Made by a program: the position numbers and the translations under genes
Assembly (NCBI RefSeq): GCF_900102535.1
Contig: NZ_FNBP01000004.1
Coordinates: 186,001 to 250,000 of the forward strand
DNA from: Sulfitobacter delicatus
GTDB taxonomy: Bacteria > Pseudomonadota > Alphaproteobacteria > Rhodobacterales > Rhodobacteraceae
Length of the DNA stretch: 64,000 nucleotides
Reading direction: 5' to 3'
Notes under the pieces: model-generated
Databases searched by the model: none
Seen by the model: the letters and a program-made list of their open reading frames with translations, nothing else
What the model was told of the DNA's origin: nothing
In this document: positions 49,432 through 58,712 of the stretch, piece by piece
Layout of the letters: each line of letters starts with the position of its first letter
Position numbering within the stretch: position 1 is the first letter of the stretch

Positions 49432-50505
49432 ATGAAACTTTTTAACGCCGGTGCCATGCGCCGGGCGACCCCTGATGCACGTCTGACGGCGGCCAACGAT
49501 CTGGTGCAACGCACGCTGGCACAGCACGGCCTTGCTGCACAGTCTGGGCCTATGGGCGCGTCAGAATTGCCTGCCATGCCGTCAATCAACGATTTTCTGT
49601 CAAAGCTGGGGGCCGCGCCCTCATCCCCCGCCGGACCGGCAGCAGACATCCCCGCTGGTGCCCGCTTTCTCAACGATACATTCACCTGCCCGGCAGGCAG
49701 TCGAAGCTTTCGCACCTATGTCCCTGCATCCGCGGCGGCGGGTGCAAGTGGCGTGGTTGTCATGCTGCACGGCTGCACACAAACGCCTGAGGATTTCGCC
49801 GCGGGCACCGGCATGAACCGTCTGGCCGAAGAGCACGGCTTCATCGTGGTCTACCCCGCCCAATCGCGGCGCGACAACACGCAGTCCTGCTGGAATTGGT
49901 TCAGCCGGGGCGATCAACGCCGCGACATGGGTGAGCCTGCGATCCTTGCTGGCATGGTGCAGCAGGTCTGCGCAACGCATGGTATCGCTAAGGACCGGAC
50001 CTTTGTCGCGGGCCTGTCGGCGGGGGCGGCCATGGCGGTTATTTTAGGAGAGACCTATCCCGACGTCTTTGCCGCTGTCGGTGTGCATTCAGGGCTGGCC
50101 TTCGGATCGGCGAAAGACGTGGCCTCTGCCTTTGCAGCCATGGCAGGGCCGACGGCGGCGCCCTTGCAGAAAAAAACGCATATTCCGACGATCGTCTTTC
50201 ACGGCACTGCAGACGCGACCGTGCATCTGTCGAACGGCGACGCGGTGATAAAACAGGCGCAAGACGCCGGGCCGGGCCAGACGCTTGAGACGCTCGAGAA
50301 CGGCAGCCACGGCGGGCGGTCCTATTCCGTTTTGCGCTGCGCCTCTGCAAGCGGGCAATCGACGCTTGAGCATTGGACAGTGTCTGGCCTCGGCCACGCG
50401 TGGTCCGGCGGTCAAAAAGAGGGGTCTTACACAGATCCCAAAGGCCCGGATGCCAGTGCGGAAATGATCCGCTTTTTCTTTGAAATCCCCACACAGGGCG
50501 CGTGA
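49432..50505 (+). CDS. PHB depolymerase-family esterase (LpqC-like)
   Basis: 357 residues, alpha/beta hydrolase. N-terminal ~95 residues are a linker of low similarity; the domain begins AGSRSFRTYVPA. Oxyanion block VVMLHGCTQTPEDFA, nucleophile Ser196 in GLSAGAAM, Asp in FHGTADATVHLSN, His in VSGLGHAWSGG. The name comes from the Pfam family (Esterase_PHB); members also include feruloyl and other esterases. No obvious signal peptide at this start, so it may be cytoplasmic. Followed by the C45 gene after 1 bp. Confidence 0.85.
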   Translation: MKLFNAGAMRRATPDARLTAANDLVQRTLAQHGLAAQSGPMGASELPAMPSINDFLSKLGAAPSSPAGPAADIPAGARFLNDTFTCPAGSRSFRTYVPASAAAGASGVVVMLHGCTQTPEDFAAGTGMNRLAEEHGFIVVYPAQSRRDNTQSCWNWFSRGDQRRDMGEPAILAGMVQQVCATHGIAKDRTFVAGLSAGAAMAVILGETYPDVFAAVGVHSGLAFGSAKDVASAFAAMAGPTAAPLQKKTHIPTIVFHGTADATVHLSNGDAVIKQAQDAGPGQTLETLENGSHGGRSYSVLRCASASGQSTLEHWTVSGLGHAWSGGQKEGSYTDPKGPDASAEMIRFFFEIPTQGA

Positions 50506-50506
50506 T

Positions 50507-51628
50507 ATGACCCAGATGACACTAACCTTCGATGCTGTTTCCGAAGCCACCCCCGGCCCAAAATGGGCGGCGCGCTGGCAGCGGTCGTGGCCTGCCTATG
50601 AAGCGTGGTTCATGGCCCGCGGAGGCGACCATGGTCCATCCAGAGAGGACTGCCGCGCCGCCATCGAGCGCCATATGCCAGAACTCCTCTCCACCTATGA
50701 CCGGTTGGTGCTGATCGCCGGTGGTTCAGACCGTGCAGCGCGGTTCCTGGCCACTTGGTGCCCGCCAACATATCTGGGGGGCTGTTCGCTCGCCGCCGTT
50801 GCCGATGCAGATGACGTCCGGCTGGTGCGCAACTATGACCTGTCGCCAGAGCTAAACGAAGGTCTGCTGCTGCGAACCGAATGGTCTGGCCGCGCCGTCA
50901 TGGGGATGGTCGAGTTTCTCTGGGGCCTGTCTGACGGCATCAACGACGCGGGGCTCACCGTGGCGCTGGCCTATGGCGGACGGTCTGAGACTGGACCCGG
51001 CTTTGGGGTGACCACGATCTTGCGCTATATCCTGGAAACTTGCGACAGCGTGCCAGAGGCGCTGAAGGTTTTGCACCGTGTGCCGTCGCATATGGCTTAC
51101 AATCTGGTGCTTGCGGATGCCTCGGGGTGCACCGCGAGCGTCGAGCTCTCTCCCGGCGGGGGCGCCACGGTCATGCCGAAGGCCATAGCCACCAACCACC
51201 AATCGGCCCCAACCCGCGCCGACCGGCCGAGCTTTACCCGCAGTTTTGAACGCCGCGCCCATCTGGACCGGCTGCGCGTCGCACCACGTAGGCTCAACCG
51301 AGAGTTCCTGCGCGCGCCGCTCTTGCAGGACCGCTATGGGGAAGGCTTCGGCACTCTGTTCACTGCTGAATATAGTCCGATGACCCGGACCTTGGGGCTG
51401 ACCCTAAGCGGAGAAAGATGGGATCAATATCTCGACGCCTTTGAGGAGGGACAGCGGATTGTGGTGTACGGTAACTCTGGACCATTCAACGCTGCCAGCA
51501 ATGCTATGCCAGACAAGGGTGCCAGTGTAGACTGGGCCAAAGCGGCCCGGATTGACTGGTCCCAAGTAGCGCAGGACTACGCGGCAGGCAGAGGGAAAGA
51601 GATAGCTGCCTATCTTCCCGCATCCTGA
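50507..51628 (+). CDS. C45-family peptidase / acyl-CoA:6-APA acyltransferase-like Ntn hydrolase
   Basis: 373 residues. The C45/AAT family matures by self-cleavage before a Cys; here Cys93 in YLGGCSLAA is the candidate nucleophile, leaving a ~92-residue propeptide, as in penicillin acyltransferase. Further blocks: NYDLSPELNEG, GLSDGINDAGLTVALAYGG and ILETCDSVPEAL. Likely substrates are N-acyl amino acids or amides. It starts one base after the esterase stop, so both act in one pathway (inference). Confidence 0.8.
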   Translation: MTQMTLTFDAVSEATPGPKWAARWQRSWPAYEAWFMARGGDHGPSREDCRAAIERHMPELLSTYDRLVLIAGGSDRAARFLATWCPPTYLGGCSLAAVADADDVRLVRNYDLSPELNEGLLLRTEWSGRAVMGMVEFLWGLSDGINDAGLTVALAYGGRSETGPGFGVTTILRYILETCDSVPEALKVLHRVPSHMAYNLVLADASGCTASVELSPGGGATVMPKAIATNHQSAPTRADRPSFTRSFERRAHLDRLRVAPRRLNREFLRAPLLQDRYGEGFGTLFTAEYSPMTRTLGLTLSGERWDQYLDAFEEGQRIVVYGNSGPFNAASNAMPDKGASVDWAKAARIDWSQVAQDYAAGRGKEIAAYLPAS

Positions 51629-51703
51629 CATGGGACCAAACGACTTACTGGCGTTTTCTAATGACGTTTTGCACAGGCAAGCAGAAAACACCGAATATCG
51701 CAG

Positions 51704-51737
51704 CCGGACTTCCCCTCAAACCGAGGTGAAAGTCCGG
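51704..51737. other. Palindromic hairpin between the C45 gene and the truncated ABC gene
   Basis: Outer stem CCGGACTT/AAGTCCGG (8 bp) and inner CCTC/GAGG with an AAACC loop. Lies in a 257-bp spacer that has no supported gene. The GGTGAAAGTCC part resembles a group II intron domain I stretch, but no other intron element is present. Confidence 0.4.
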
Positions 51738-51885
51738 ATTGCACCGAAGCCGGCAGCTTGGGGGGGCGCCGCGCATCTGTCCGAAATAAGACCCATAGAC
51801 TAGAAGCCTTTTGCACTGCAGTTGATGTCCGAACCAGAGCGCTAAGTCATGCCACCTGCCCGCCCCCAACATAGGCTTGGTCTGT

Positions 51886-53109
51886 CTAATCGGCTGCGGC
51901 TAAGGCTTGCTCATAATCCTGCCCTGGAATCGCGTCGAGTAGGCTGCGTGTGTATTCCGTATCTGGATCATGCAGCACTTTACTGACCGGTCCGGCCTCA
52001 ACGATCCGGCCTTTCTGCATGACGATAATCCGGTCACAGATCCGCGCCGCGACACGAAGGTCATGGGTGATAAAGAGCATCGACAGATGCAGCCTGCTTT
52101 TTAACTCGGCCAGCAGGTCAAGCACCTGCGCCTGAATGGATACGTCCAGCGCCGAGACCGCCTCATCCGCGATGATAATTGATGGCTCCAATGCCAGTGC
52201 ACGGGCGATGCCAATCCGCTGACGCTGCCCGCCCGAGAACTCATGCGGGAAACGTTTCATCGCGCTCTCATCCAGCCCGACCAGTTCGAGCAGTTCACGC
52301 GCACGGGCCTTCGCCCCTTTGTCAGGCGTGCCATAGGCGATCAGCCCTTCGGTAAGGATACGCGACACGCGGGCGCGGGGGTTGAGCGAGGAAAACGGGT
52401 CTTGGAAGATCATCTGCAACTTGCGCCGCTGCGCGCGCAGGTCGGCGCCGGACATATGGGCGATGTCGACGTCACCCATCAGCACCCTGCCCCCATCAGG
52501 ATCGAGCAGCCGCACCAGACAGCGCCCGACGGTGGACTTGCCAGAGCCCGACTCTCCAACGATGCCGATGGTCTCTCCTGCGTAAAGCTCAAAGCTCACG
52601 TCTTGCACGGCCTTCACGACCCGGCGCTTGCCAAAAAGTGTGCCAGAGCCGGTCGAAAAGGTCTTTTGCAACCCTTCGACCCTCAAGAGCGGCGTGCGCT
52701 CAACCTGCTCGGGTGCATCGGTCTGGGCCAGCCGGGGGATCGCGTCGATCAGGGCGCGGGTGTAGGGGTGCTGGGGTTTTAGCAGCACCTCCTGCGCGGG
52801 GCCAGCCTCGACAATCTCGCCCTTTTTCATGACGATCACCCGGTCGGCGATATCGGCCACCACGCCAAAGTCATGAGTGATGAAAATCACCGCCATGCCG
52901 CGCTTGCGCCGCAGGTCTTCGATCAGCGTAAGGATCTGCGCTTGGGTGGTCACGTCGAGCGCGGTGGTCGGCTCATCCGCGATGAGGATGTCAGGCTCCA
53001 GCGCCAAGGCCATCGCGATCATCACCCGTTGCCGCTGCCCGCCAGAGAGCTGGAACGGATAAGCCCGGATCGCGGCTTCGGGATCCGGGATGCCGACCTC
53101 GTCCAACAG
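51886..53109 (-). pseudogene. Dipeptide/oligopeptide ABC transporter ATPase (two-domain), 5'-truncated
   Basis: Two fused ABC domains, as in GsiA/YejF-type importers. The first domain starts only at LLDEVGIPDPE, so its Walker A and Q-loop are missing; its signature LSGGQRQRVMIAMAL and Walker B remain. The second domain is complete (GESGSGKSTVGRC, FSGGQRQRIGIARAL, IIADEAVSALD). About 150 N-terminal residues are gone; the frame is closed by TAG just upstream and only a TTG could serve as start. The rest of the transporter (binding protein, permeases) is absent. The truncation point coincides with that of the neighbouring aminotransferase gene. Confidence 0.85.
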
Positions 53110-54110
53110 CTACCACGATGCCAGACCCCCTCGGGCACGTCATGTTTACCTGCACCGGTTCCGAGGCCAATGACATCGCCCTGCGCATTGCGCGCAGCTA
53201 TACGCGGCGCGAAGGCGTAATCGTCACGCGTCTTGCCTATCATGGATTGACGGAAGCCGTAGCTGAGCTTTCCCCCTCGCTGGGCGCTTTTACCCCACGC
53301 GGCCCCCGTGTCCGCCTGATCGACGCACCCGATGGGCTGCGCATCCCTGCTGCTGAGCAGGGCGCGAAACTCGCAGCCGATCTTGAGCAGGCGATTGCGG
53401 AAATGCGCGCCGATGGGATTGAACCCGCGGCTTTCATCGTCGACACGATCTTCTCCAGCGATGGGTTGCACCCTGATCCGGAAGGCTTCTTGAAACCTGC
53501 TGCCGATCTCATCCGCGCCGAAGGCGGTCTCTTTATCGCAGACGAAGTGCAGCCCGGCTTTGCCCGCACCGGAGACACATTTTGGGGGTTCCAGCGCCAT
53601 GGGCTGGTGCCCGATATGGTGACGATGGGCAAGCCAATGGGCAACGGCTTTCCTCTATCTGCCGCAGCGATGCGCCCCGAGCTTGTTGCTGAATTTGGCG
53701 AAAAGGCACGCTACTTTAATACCTTCGGAGGCAACCCTGTCGCGGCGGCAGCCGGGATGGCTGTACTTGATGTGATTGCGGAAGAAGGCTTGCAGGCGAA
53801 TGTCGCCAAAATTGGCGCCTTTTTGAAAGCGGGGCTACTAAAGATTGCAACGCGGTATCCCAAAATTGCACAGGTCCGAGGTGCCGGACTGTTTTTGGCA
53901 GTAGAATGCGTGACGTCGCGCAAAACGAACGCCCCGGATGCCGCGCGTGCGGGGTTTGTGGTCAACCATCTGCGTGAGAATGGCGTTCTGATCAGCGCCA
54001 CCGGCCCGGGCGCTAATATCCTGAAAATCCGCCCCCCCTTGGTTTTGCAGGAGCCGGAAGCGCAGCTATTCCTCGACGCGGTCGATGCCGCCTTTGCCGC
54101 CTCTAGCTAA
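53110..54110 (+). pseudogene. Class III aminotransferase, 5'-truncated
   Basis: PLP enzyme (AGXT2/ornithine aminotransferase-like group). About 330 residues remain from MPDPLGHVMFTCTGSEAND on; PLP sites FIADEVQPGFARTGD and the Schiff-base Lys in TMGKPMGNGFPLSA are present. The usual first ~100 residues, part of the active-site entrance, are missing. An internal ATG at 53118 could allow expression of the remainder, but it has no ribosome-binding site and is unlikely to give a folded enzyme. Begins exactly where the divergent ABC gene ends. Confidence 0.85.
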
Positions 54111-54208
54111 GGATAAGAGCCTCGTACCCCGTTTGCATGTATAGTGATCTCTTAAACCATCGCTCTCCAAGCAGATCCACCCCTCCTAAGTAGTAAGGCA
54201 GCGTAGCC

Positions 54209-55423
54209 ATGAATACCCCAGATCCGCAGCCCGCCTACCGCTGGGTGGTTGTCACCGCGGGGGCCTTGATCCTCGCGATTTCCATGGGGGCGATCGTCAA
54301 TGGAATGTCCGCCTTTATCGTTCCGATGCAGGCGCAGTTTGGCTGGAGCAGAGGGGACACGACACTTATCAATTTCGCAGGAATCCTGGGGCTCGCCTTT
54401 GGAGGTCTCGTAATGGGGCCGCAGGCAGATCGCCGCGGTACGCGCCCGGTCGTCTTGTTCGGCGTGATTGTCTTGGGGGCGAGCTATGTCACGGCCTCAT
54501 ATCTCACAGCACTCTGGCAGTTCTATCTGCTGTTCTTCATCGCAGGTTTTTTCGGTGCTGGTGCGATCTTCCCACCGATCATGGCCGCTGTTGGCAATTG
54601 GTTCTTGATGGGTGCGGGCGTGGCGATCGGCATAGCCTCCGCCGGGCAAGCTCTGGGTCAGGGCGGCGTTCCTTTCGTTTCCTCCCTACTGATCGAATGG
54701 GTTGGGGTCAGCAAAGCCTTCGCCGTCATTGGGGCATTCATGCTGATGACGCTGGTTCCGCTTAGCCTGCTCTTGCGGCAACCGCCCGCACCATCAGGGG
54801 CAAATGATCCGGCGCAGCAGGACGCGCCATGGACCGGATTGCCGACCTCTGTCGTGATCACATACCTCAGCGCAGCCATCATTCTGTGCTGTACCTGTAT
54901 GGCCGTGCCTTTGATGCATTTGGTGCCCCTCATCCAAGACCGCGGTTTCGCACCTGAGCAAGCAGGCAGCGTCATTTTTGTGATGCTGATGGTAGCCATC
55001 CTAGGCCGATTGGCCTTTGGCAAACTGGCCGATATGATCGGAGCCCTGCCCGCCTATATAACGGCAACCGCATGGATGACGGTGATGGTGTATGGGTTCG
55101 TATATATTGAAGACCTGAACACCTTTTACGTTTACGCGATGATTTACGGGTTTGGATATGCGGGTGTGATGACAGGCGTGCTCGTCTCGATCAGAGTGCT
55201 CGTGACACCCGCGCGGCGGGCGTCGGCCTTTGCCATCGTCACCATGTTCGGATGGTTCGGCCATGCCATTGGTGGATACCAAGGCGGCTTACTCTACGAT
55301 CTGACGGGTGACTATGCTGTGCCTTACTCCGTCGCGGCACTGGCTGGAATTCTCAATCTGGTTATCGTCAGCACCCTGTTCCGCAAGCAGAAGTCATTTC
55401 TGTTGCGACCGAGCCTGTCGTAG
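54209..55423 (+). CDS. Major facilitator superfamily transporter
   Basis: 404 residues with 12 predicted membrane segments; MFS loop 2-3 motif GPQADRRGTRPV and the repeat GKLADMIGALPAY between helices 8 and 9. Fits the MCT/oxalate-formate antiporter-like branch (OFA-like opening AISMGAIVNGMSAFIVPM). Substrate is probably an organic acid, given the adjacent carboxylate locus. No partner gene in the operon. Confidence 0.8.
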   Translation: MNTPDPQPAYRWVVVTAGALILAISMGAIVNGMSAFIVPMQAQFGWSRGDTTLINFAGILGLAFGGLVMGPQADRRGTRPVVLFGVIVLGASYVTASYLTALWQFYLLFFIAGFFGAGAIFPPIMAAVGNWFLMGAGVAIGIASAGQALGQGGVPFVSSLLIEWVGVSKAFAVIGAFMLMTLVPLSLLLRQPPAPSGANDPAQQDAPWTGLPTSVVITYLSAAIILCCTCMAVPLMHLVPLIQDRGFAPEQAGSVIFVMLMVAILGRLAFGKLADMIGALPAYITATAWMTVMVYGFVYIEDLNTFYVYAMIYGFGYAGVMTGVLVSIRVLVTPARRASAFAIVTMFGWFGHAIGGYQGGLLYDLTGDYAVPYSVAALAGILNLVIVSTLFRKQKSFLLRPSLS

Positions 55424-55476
55424 CCAGAGCGTCGACTTCGCTTTCTACTTAGTTATCTCCATCGGGCCAGCCCCCC

Positions 55477-57882
55477 TCAGGGCAGCCTTCCGAGCGACGT
55501 GTCCCAGCCAGACAGAAAATCCTGCCGCTTTAGGTCATCCAGAAAGGTCAGCAATGCAGGGGTCAGTTTGATCGGGAGGAAGGTGCCGCGGTTTTCTTCA
55601 ATCAGGCGTTCGATTTCTGTCTGGGCCGGGCCGCTGGGCCGGATTGGAATGAGCGGCGTCTTCTCAGCGATCGCGCGCTGGCCCCTGTCGGACAGCAAAA
55701 AGGTAACAAAACGTGCCGCAAGTTCGGGGTTCCGCGCCCCTTGCGGCACAAAGGCCGTGCGCGTCATCACCAGATTGTAATCTTCAAAGAAATGCAGGCC
55801 GAGGTGCGGGATATCCTGCACAAGACTGCTGGCGTAAGAGCCAATCGTATTGACGGCGAAAGCCAGTTCCCCTTTCGCCGCCGCTTCAACCATCTGGGAT
55901 GTGCAGCAATAGACCTTCAGCCCCGCGCGCCCTAAGACTTCGATCAGGCGTTGGGCTTGCGGCCCCTGTAGACTGCCTTGCGAGGCATAGAGATAGCCCA
56001 CGCCCGACTGGCGCAGATCGTAGCTGCCAATGCGGCCCTGCAGAGCGGCTTCGTTGGTGCGGACAAATGAGGCTAGGTCACGGTGATTTGCTGGAAGATC
56101 AGCGTCTGAAATGGCCCGCCGGTCATAGACCAAGGCAGCGGGCTCAAAGGTGAAGCCAAAGAGTTCGGAACGCCAAGTCGCCCAGCCCGGCGGGCTGGCG
56201 TCCACCGGCAAAGAAACCCGCTGCGCGAGGCCGCGGTTCACCAGATCGACTTGCAGGTCCATCGCCGAAGAGATCACCACGTCCGGCATCGCGTCGGGGT
56301 CGCTGTCGCGGATCTTTTGGTAAAGGCCAATGGTCTGGAATTCGACATACTCGACCTCGGTGCCCGGAGCCGTGGCGAGGAAGGCTTCGATCAGCGGCTG
56401 CATGGCCGGGGTGTCGGTCGCGCTATAGACCCGCAGCGTCTGCGCCTGCCCCTCTGATGCCCCAAGCCCCAAGCCAACGACCAGCAGGAGCGCCGCCGCG
56501 ATACGTTTGAAGACCATGGTGACGTTCAGGCCGCCCAGTGTTGATCGGCTGAGGCGCATCTCTGCGTCGTGCCCCTCGGCGACAGCTTTGACGATGGACA
56601 GGCCCAACCCCGAGCCTTTCGTTCTGTCAGACAGGGAGGTGAACCGCTCAGTGGCCTGCGCCATATCCTCCTCCGCGATGCCCGGCCCTGCATCATCAAC
56701 GCTCAGGCGCAAGTTGTCACCGGCCTCATCCAAGGTGATCGTGACGGTATTGTCGGCGGGACCATGGCGGACGGCATTCTCAATCAAGTTGCGCAGGGCC
56801 TCGCGGATCGACAGGGCGTCGCCATGGATCACGTCGCGACCGGGGGCGATGCCTTCGTCCTCAAGAGAAAGCGCAATCTGACGCATGCGGCTGTCCTTAA
56901 GACTTTCGGCAAGGGTGTCCCGCACGAGCGGCTTCAGCGCCACCGGGTGCATGCTGGCTTGATCAGAGCGGTGAATCACCATCGCATTCGCCAACAGCTG
57001 GTTGGTCAGCCGCACCGTGCGATCGGCCTGACTGTCGGCCTTCTCGACCCGGGCGCGCATCGCGTCGAATTCTTCTGCATCATTTGCCAGTGCCAGATGG
57101 CCCTGCAGCGCTGACAGAGAGGTCCGGGTTTGGTGAGCGACGTCGGCGATAAACGTCTCAGTCAGCCTGCGGCTTTGATCGAGCCGGGTGATGAAACCGT
57201 TGATGGCATCGAAAAGCCCACGGATTTCCCTCGGGGGTGCGCCGTTCACGGGGGACAGGTCATTCGGAGCGCGCAGCCGCAAGTCCCCCGCAATCTGCCG
57301 CAGGGGCGACAGGGAGGTGCGGATAGCGACCCATACAAAACCCAGCCCGATCAAAGACAACGCCCCTAGTCCGATCAGGCCGCTAAGGAAGAATGACCAC
57401 TGTTGCGCGGCGCGCTCTTCAACCGTTTGCCCAACCTGCACGGCGACCCATTCAGCCCCCGTTGGCGCATTCAACCGCCTGCCCTGAAGGACAAAGCGGA
57501 AAGCGGCCCCACGGTAGTCTGAATCGTAGAACGCAGGGTCAGCGGACAACTCACCATTGGCTGGAAAGGGCAGGTCCTCGCTTCCGGTGATTTCCGCCTT
57601 TCCGGGGACGAACACACGGTATTGCACCCGGTCGACCGGGTTCAGCGACAGGATTTCCAACGCCGAATAGGGCATATCGACCGTCGCCCCGTCAGACCCT
57701 ACCGACACCCGCTCCAAGATCGACAGCGCGGCCCCTGCGAGCAGCAGATCGTGGGTCCGGTTCGCGGCCGTGCGGGCATAGGTCCACAGCAGGATCGAGA
57801 TGAGGATCAGCAGGACCGCGAAGCCCGCGGCCATGCTGAACAGCAAGCGCCGTTGCAGCGAATGGCCGGGCCGTTCAGTCAT
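55477..57882 (-). CDS. TctE-like histidine kinase fused to a periplasmic solute-binding protein
   Basis: One uninterrupted 801-residue frame. Residues 1-455: membrane helix (~17-37), periplasmic 2CSK_N-type sensor (~40-165), membrane helix (~170-192), HAMP-like segment, DHp helix with His250 in DVAHQTRTSLSAL (the Pro after RT is replaced by Ser), N-box LRNLIENAVRHG, DDAGPGIAEED and GSGLGLSIVKAV. Residues 456-801: a signal-peptide-like hydrophobic run, then a complete ABC-type solute-binding protein (LRVYSATDTPAMQPLIEAF, AVNTIGSYASS, FVTFLLSDRGQRA). The hydrophobic run would act as a third membrane helix and place the binding domain in the periplasm. Start ATG 57882 overlaps the response-regulator stop by 8 bp. 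An internal start at 56517 could alternatively give a separate binding protein. Confidence 0.85.
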   Translation of the reverse strand: MTERPGHSLQRRLLFSMAAGFAVLLILISILLWTYARTAANRTHDLLLAGAALSILERVSVGSDGATVDMPYSALEILSLNPVDRVQYRVFVPGKAEITGSEDLPFPANGELSADPAFYDSDYRGAAFRFVLQGRRLNAPTGAEWVAVQVGQTVEERAAQQWSFFLSGLIGLGALSLIGLGFVWVAIRTSLSPLRQIAGDLRLRAPNDLSPVNGAPPREIRGLFDAINGFITRLDQSRRLTETFIADVAHQTRTSLSALQGHLALANDAEEFDAMRARVEKADSQADRTVRLTNQLLANAMVIHRSDQASMHPVALKPLVRDTLAESLKDSRMRQIALSLEDEGIAPGRDVIHGDALSIREALRNLIENAVRHGPADNTVTITLDEAGDNLRLSVDDAGPGIAEEDMAQATERFTSLSDRTKGSGLGLSIVKAVAEGHDAEMRLSRSTLGGLNVTMVFKRIAAALLLVVGLGLGASEGQAQTLRVYSATDTPAMQPLIEAFLATAPGTEVEYVEFQTIGLYQKIRDSDPDAMPDVVISSAMDLQVDLVNRGLAQRVSLPVDASPPGWATWRSELFGFTFEPAALVYDRRAISDADLPANHRDLASFVRTNEAALQGRIGSYDLRQSGVGYLYASQGSLQGPQAQRLIEVLGRAGLKVYCCTSQMVEAAAKGELAFAVNTIGSYASSLVQDIPHLGLHFFEDYNLVMTRTAFVPQGARNPELAARFVTFLLSDRGQRAIAEKTPLIPIRPSGPAQTEIERLIEENRGTFLPIKLTPALLTFLDDLKRQDFLSGWDTSLGRLP

Positions 57883-58549
57883 CGTCGGACACATAGGCCA
57901 TGTAGCCAAGACCCCGCGCAGTTTTGATCACCAAATGGGTGCCCTCCAGTTTCTTGCGCAAACGTGTTACAAGCTGCTCCACCGCATTCATGCTGGGGGT
58001 CTCTTCAAAGGTATAGAGCCGGTCGGCGACCTCTTCCTTGGTCAGCATGCGCCCAAGATTGTCGATCATGATTTCCAGCAGTTGCACTTCGCGCGCGCGC
58101 AGCTGGGCATCTTGACCGTGGATCGTTGCACGTTTCGCGGCGCGGTCAAAGCTCAGCGGCCCAACGGTAAAAAGGTTACTCGCACTGCCCGAACGCCGCC
58201 GTGCCAGAACGCGACAACGGGCGGAGAGCTCGCGAAAGTCGACCGGCTTGATCATGTAGTCATCCGCGCCGGAATCTAGCCCTAAGACGCGGTCGTCAAT
58301 CTGGCTGCGCGCCGTCAGGATGATCACGGGGGTCTGGTCGGACCGCGCCCGGAGTGAGCGCAGCACATCATAGCCGCTGCGTCCGGGCAAGTTCACGTCC
58401 AGCAGCACGATGTCGAAGTTGATGTGCCGCAAAAGCTCGTTCGCTTCGTTGCCATCCGCTTCGCGGTCCACTGAATGCCCCTCTGCCCGAAGCCGATCGA
58501 CGATCGTTTCGGCAAGCTCGTCATTATCTTCCACCAGCAGAATGCGCAT
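57875..58549 (-). CDS. tctD: TctD-like OmpR-family response regulator
   Basis: 224 residues, receiver (RILLVEDNDELAE start; phospho-Asp in FDIVLLDVNLPGRSG; switch Lys in MIKPVDFREL) and OmpR winged helix (SMNAVEQLVTRLRKKL). ATG 58549 is the family start; the frame is open for 17 more codons upstream without similarity. Overlaps the kinase start; divergent from tctCBA with a repeated operator-like region between. Predicted activator of the transporter operon when its carboxylate is present. Confidence 0.9.
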   Translation of the reverse strand: MRILLVEDNDELAETIVDRLRAEGHSVDREADGNEANELLRHINFDIVLLDVNLPGRSGYDVLRSLRARSDQTPVIILTARSQIDDRVLGLDSGADDYMIKPVDFRELSARCRVLARRRSGSASNLFTVGPLSFDRAAKRATIHGQDAQLRAREVQLLEIMIDNLGRMLTKEEVADRLYTFEETPSMNAVEQLVTRLRKKLEGTHLVIKTARGLGYMAYVSDDD

Positions 58550-58610
58550 GGCCAAGGGATAGCAGAGCCGCCATGAGCCGGGAAGATGGAGAAACGGCAC
58601 CGGCCCCCAA

Positions 58611-58654
58611 GTCAGCGTCCTGTCAGTTTGGCGTCAGGGTTGGATCAGGAAGCC
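58611..58654 (+). promoter_or_regulatory. Putative TctD operator: four 11-bp-periodic direct repeats
   Basis: GTCAG at 58611, 58622 and 58633 and ATCAG at 58644, each exactly 11 bp apart, as in PhoB/OmpR-type tandem sites. A -10-like TATAGA (58659-58664) follows, so the last repeat overlaps the -35 position, consistent with activation of tctC. Confidence 0.6.
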
Positions 58655-58712
58655 CCCTTATAGATGTCGGACCCCGGGGGAACCCGGAGACATTGTTCAG
58701 GGAGGAACACCA

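Noticed and set aside
51716..51740. GAGGTGAAAGTCCGG as an RNase P RNA core
   Set aside because: Only one conserved string; the surrounding helices and length of RNase P RNA are absent.
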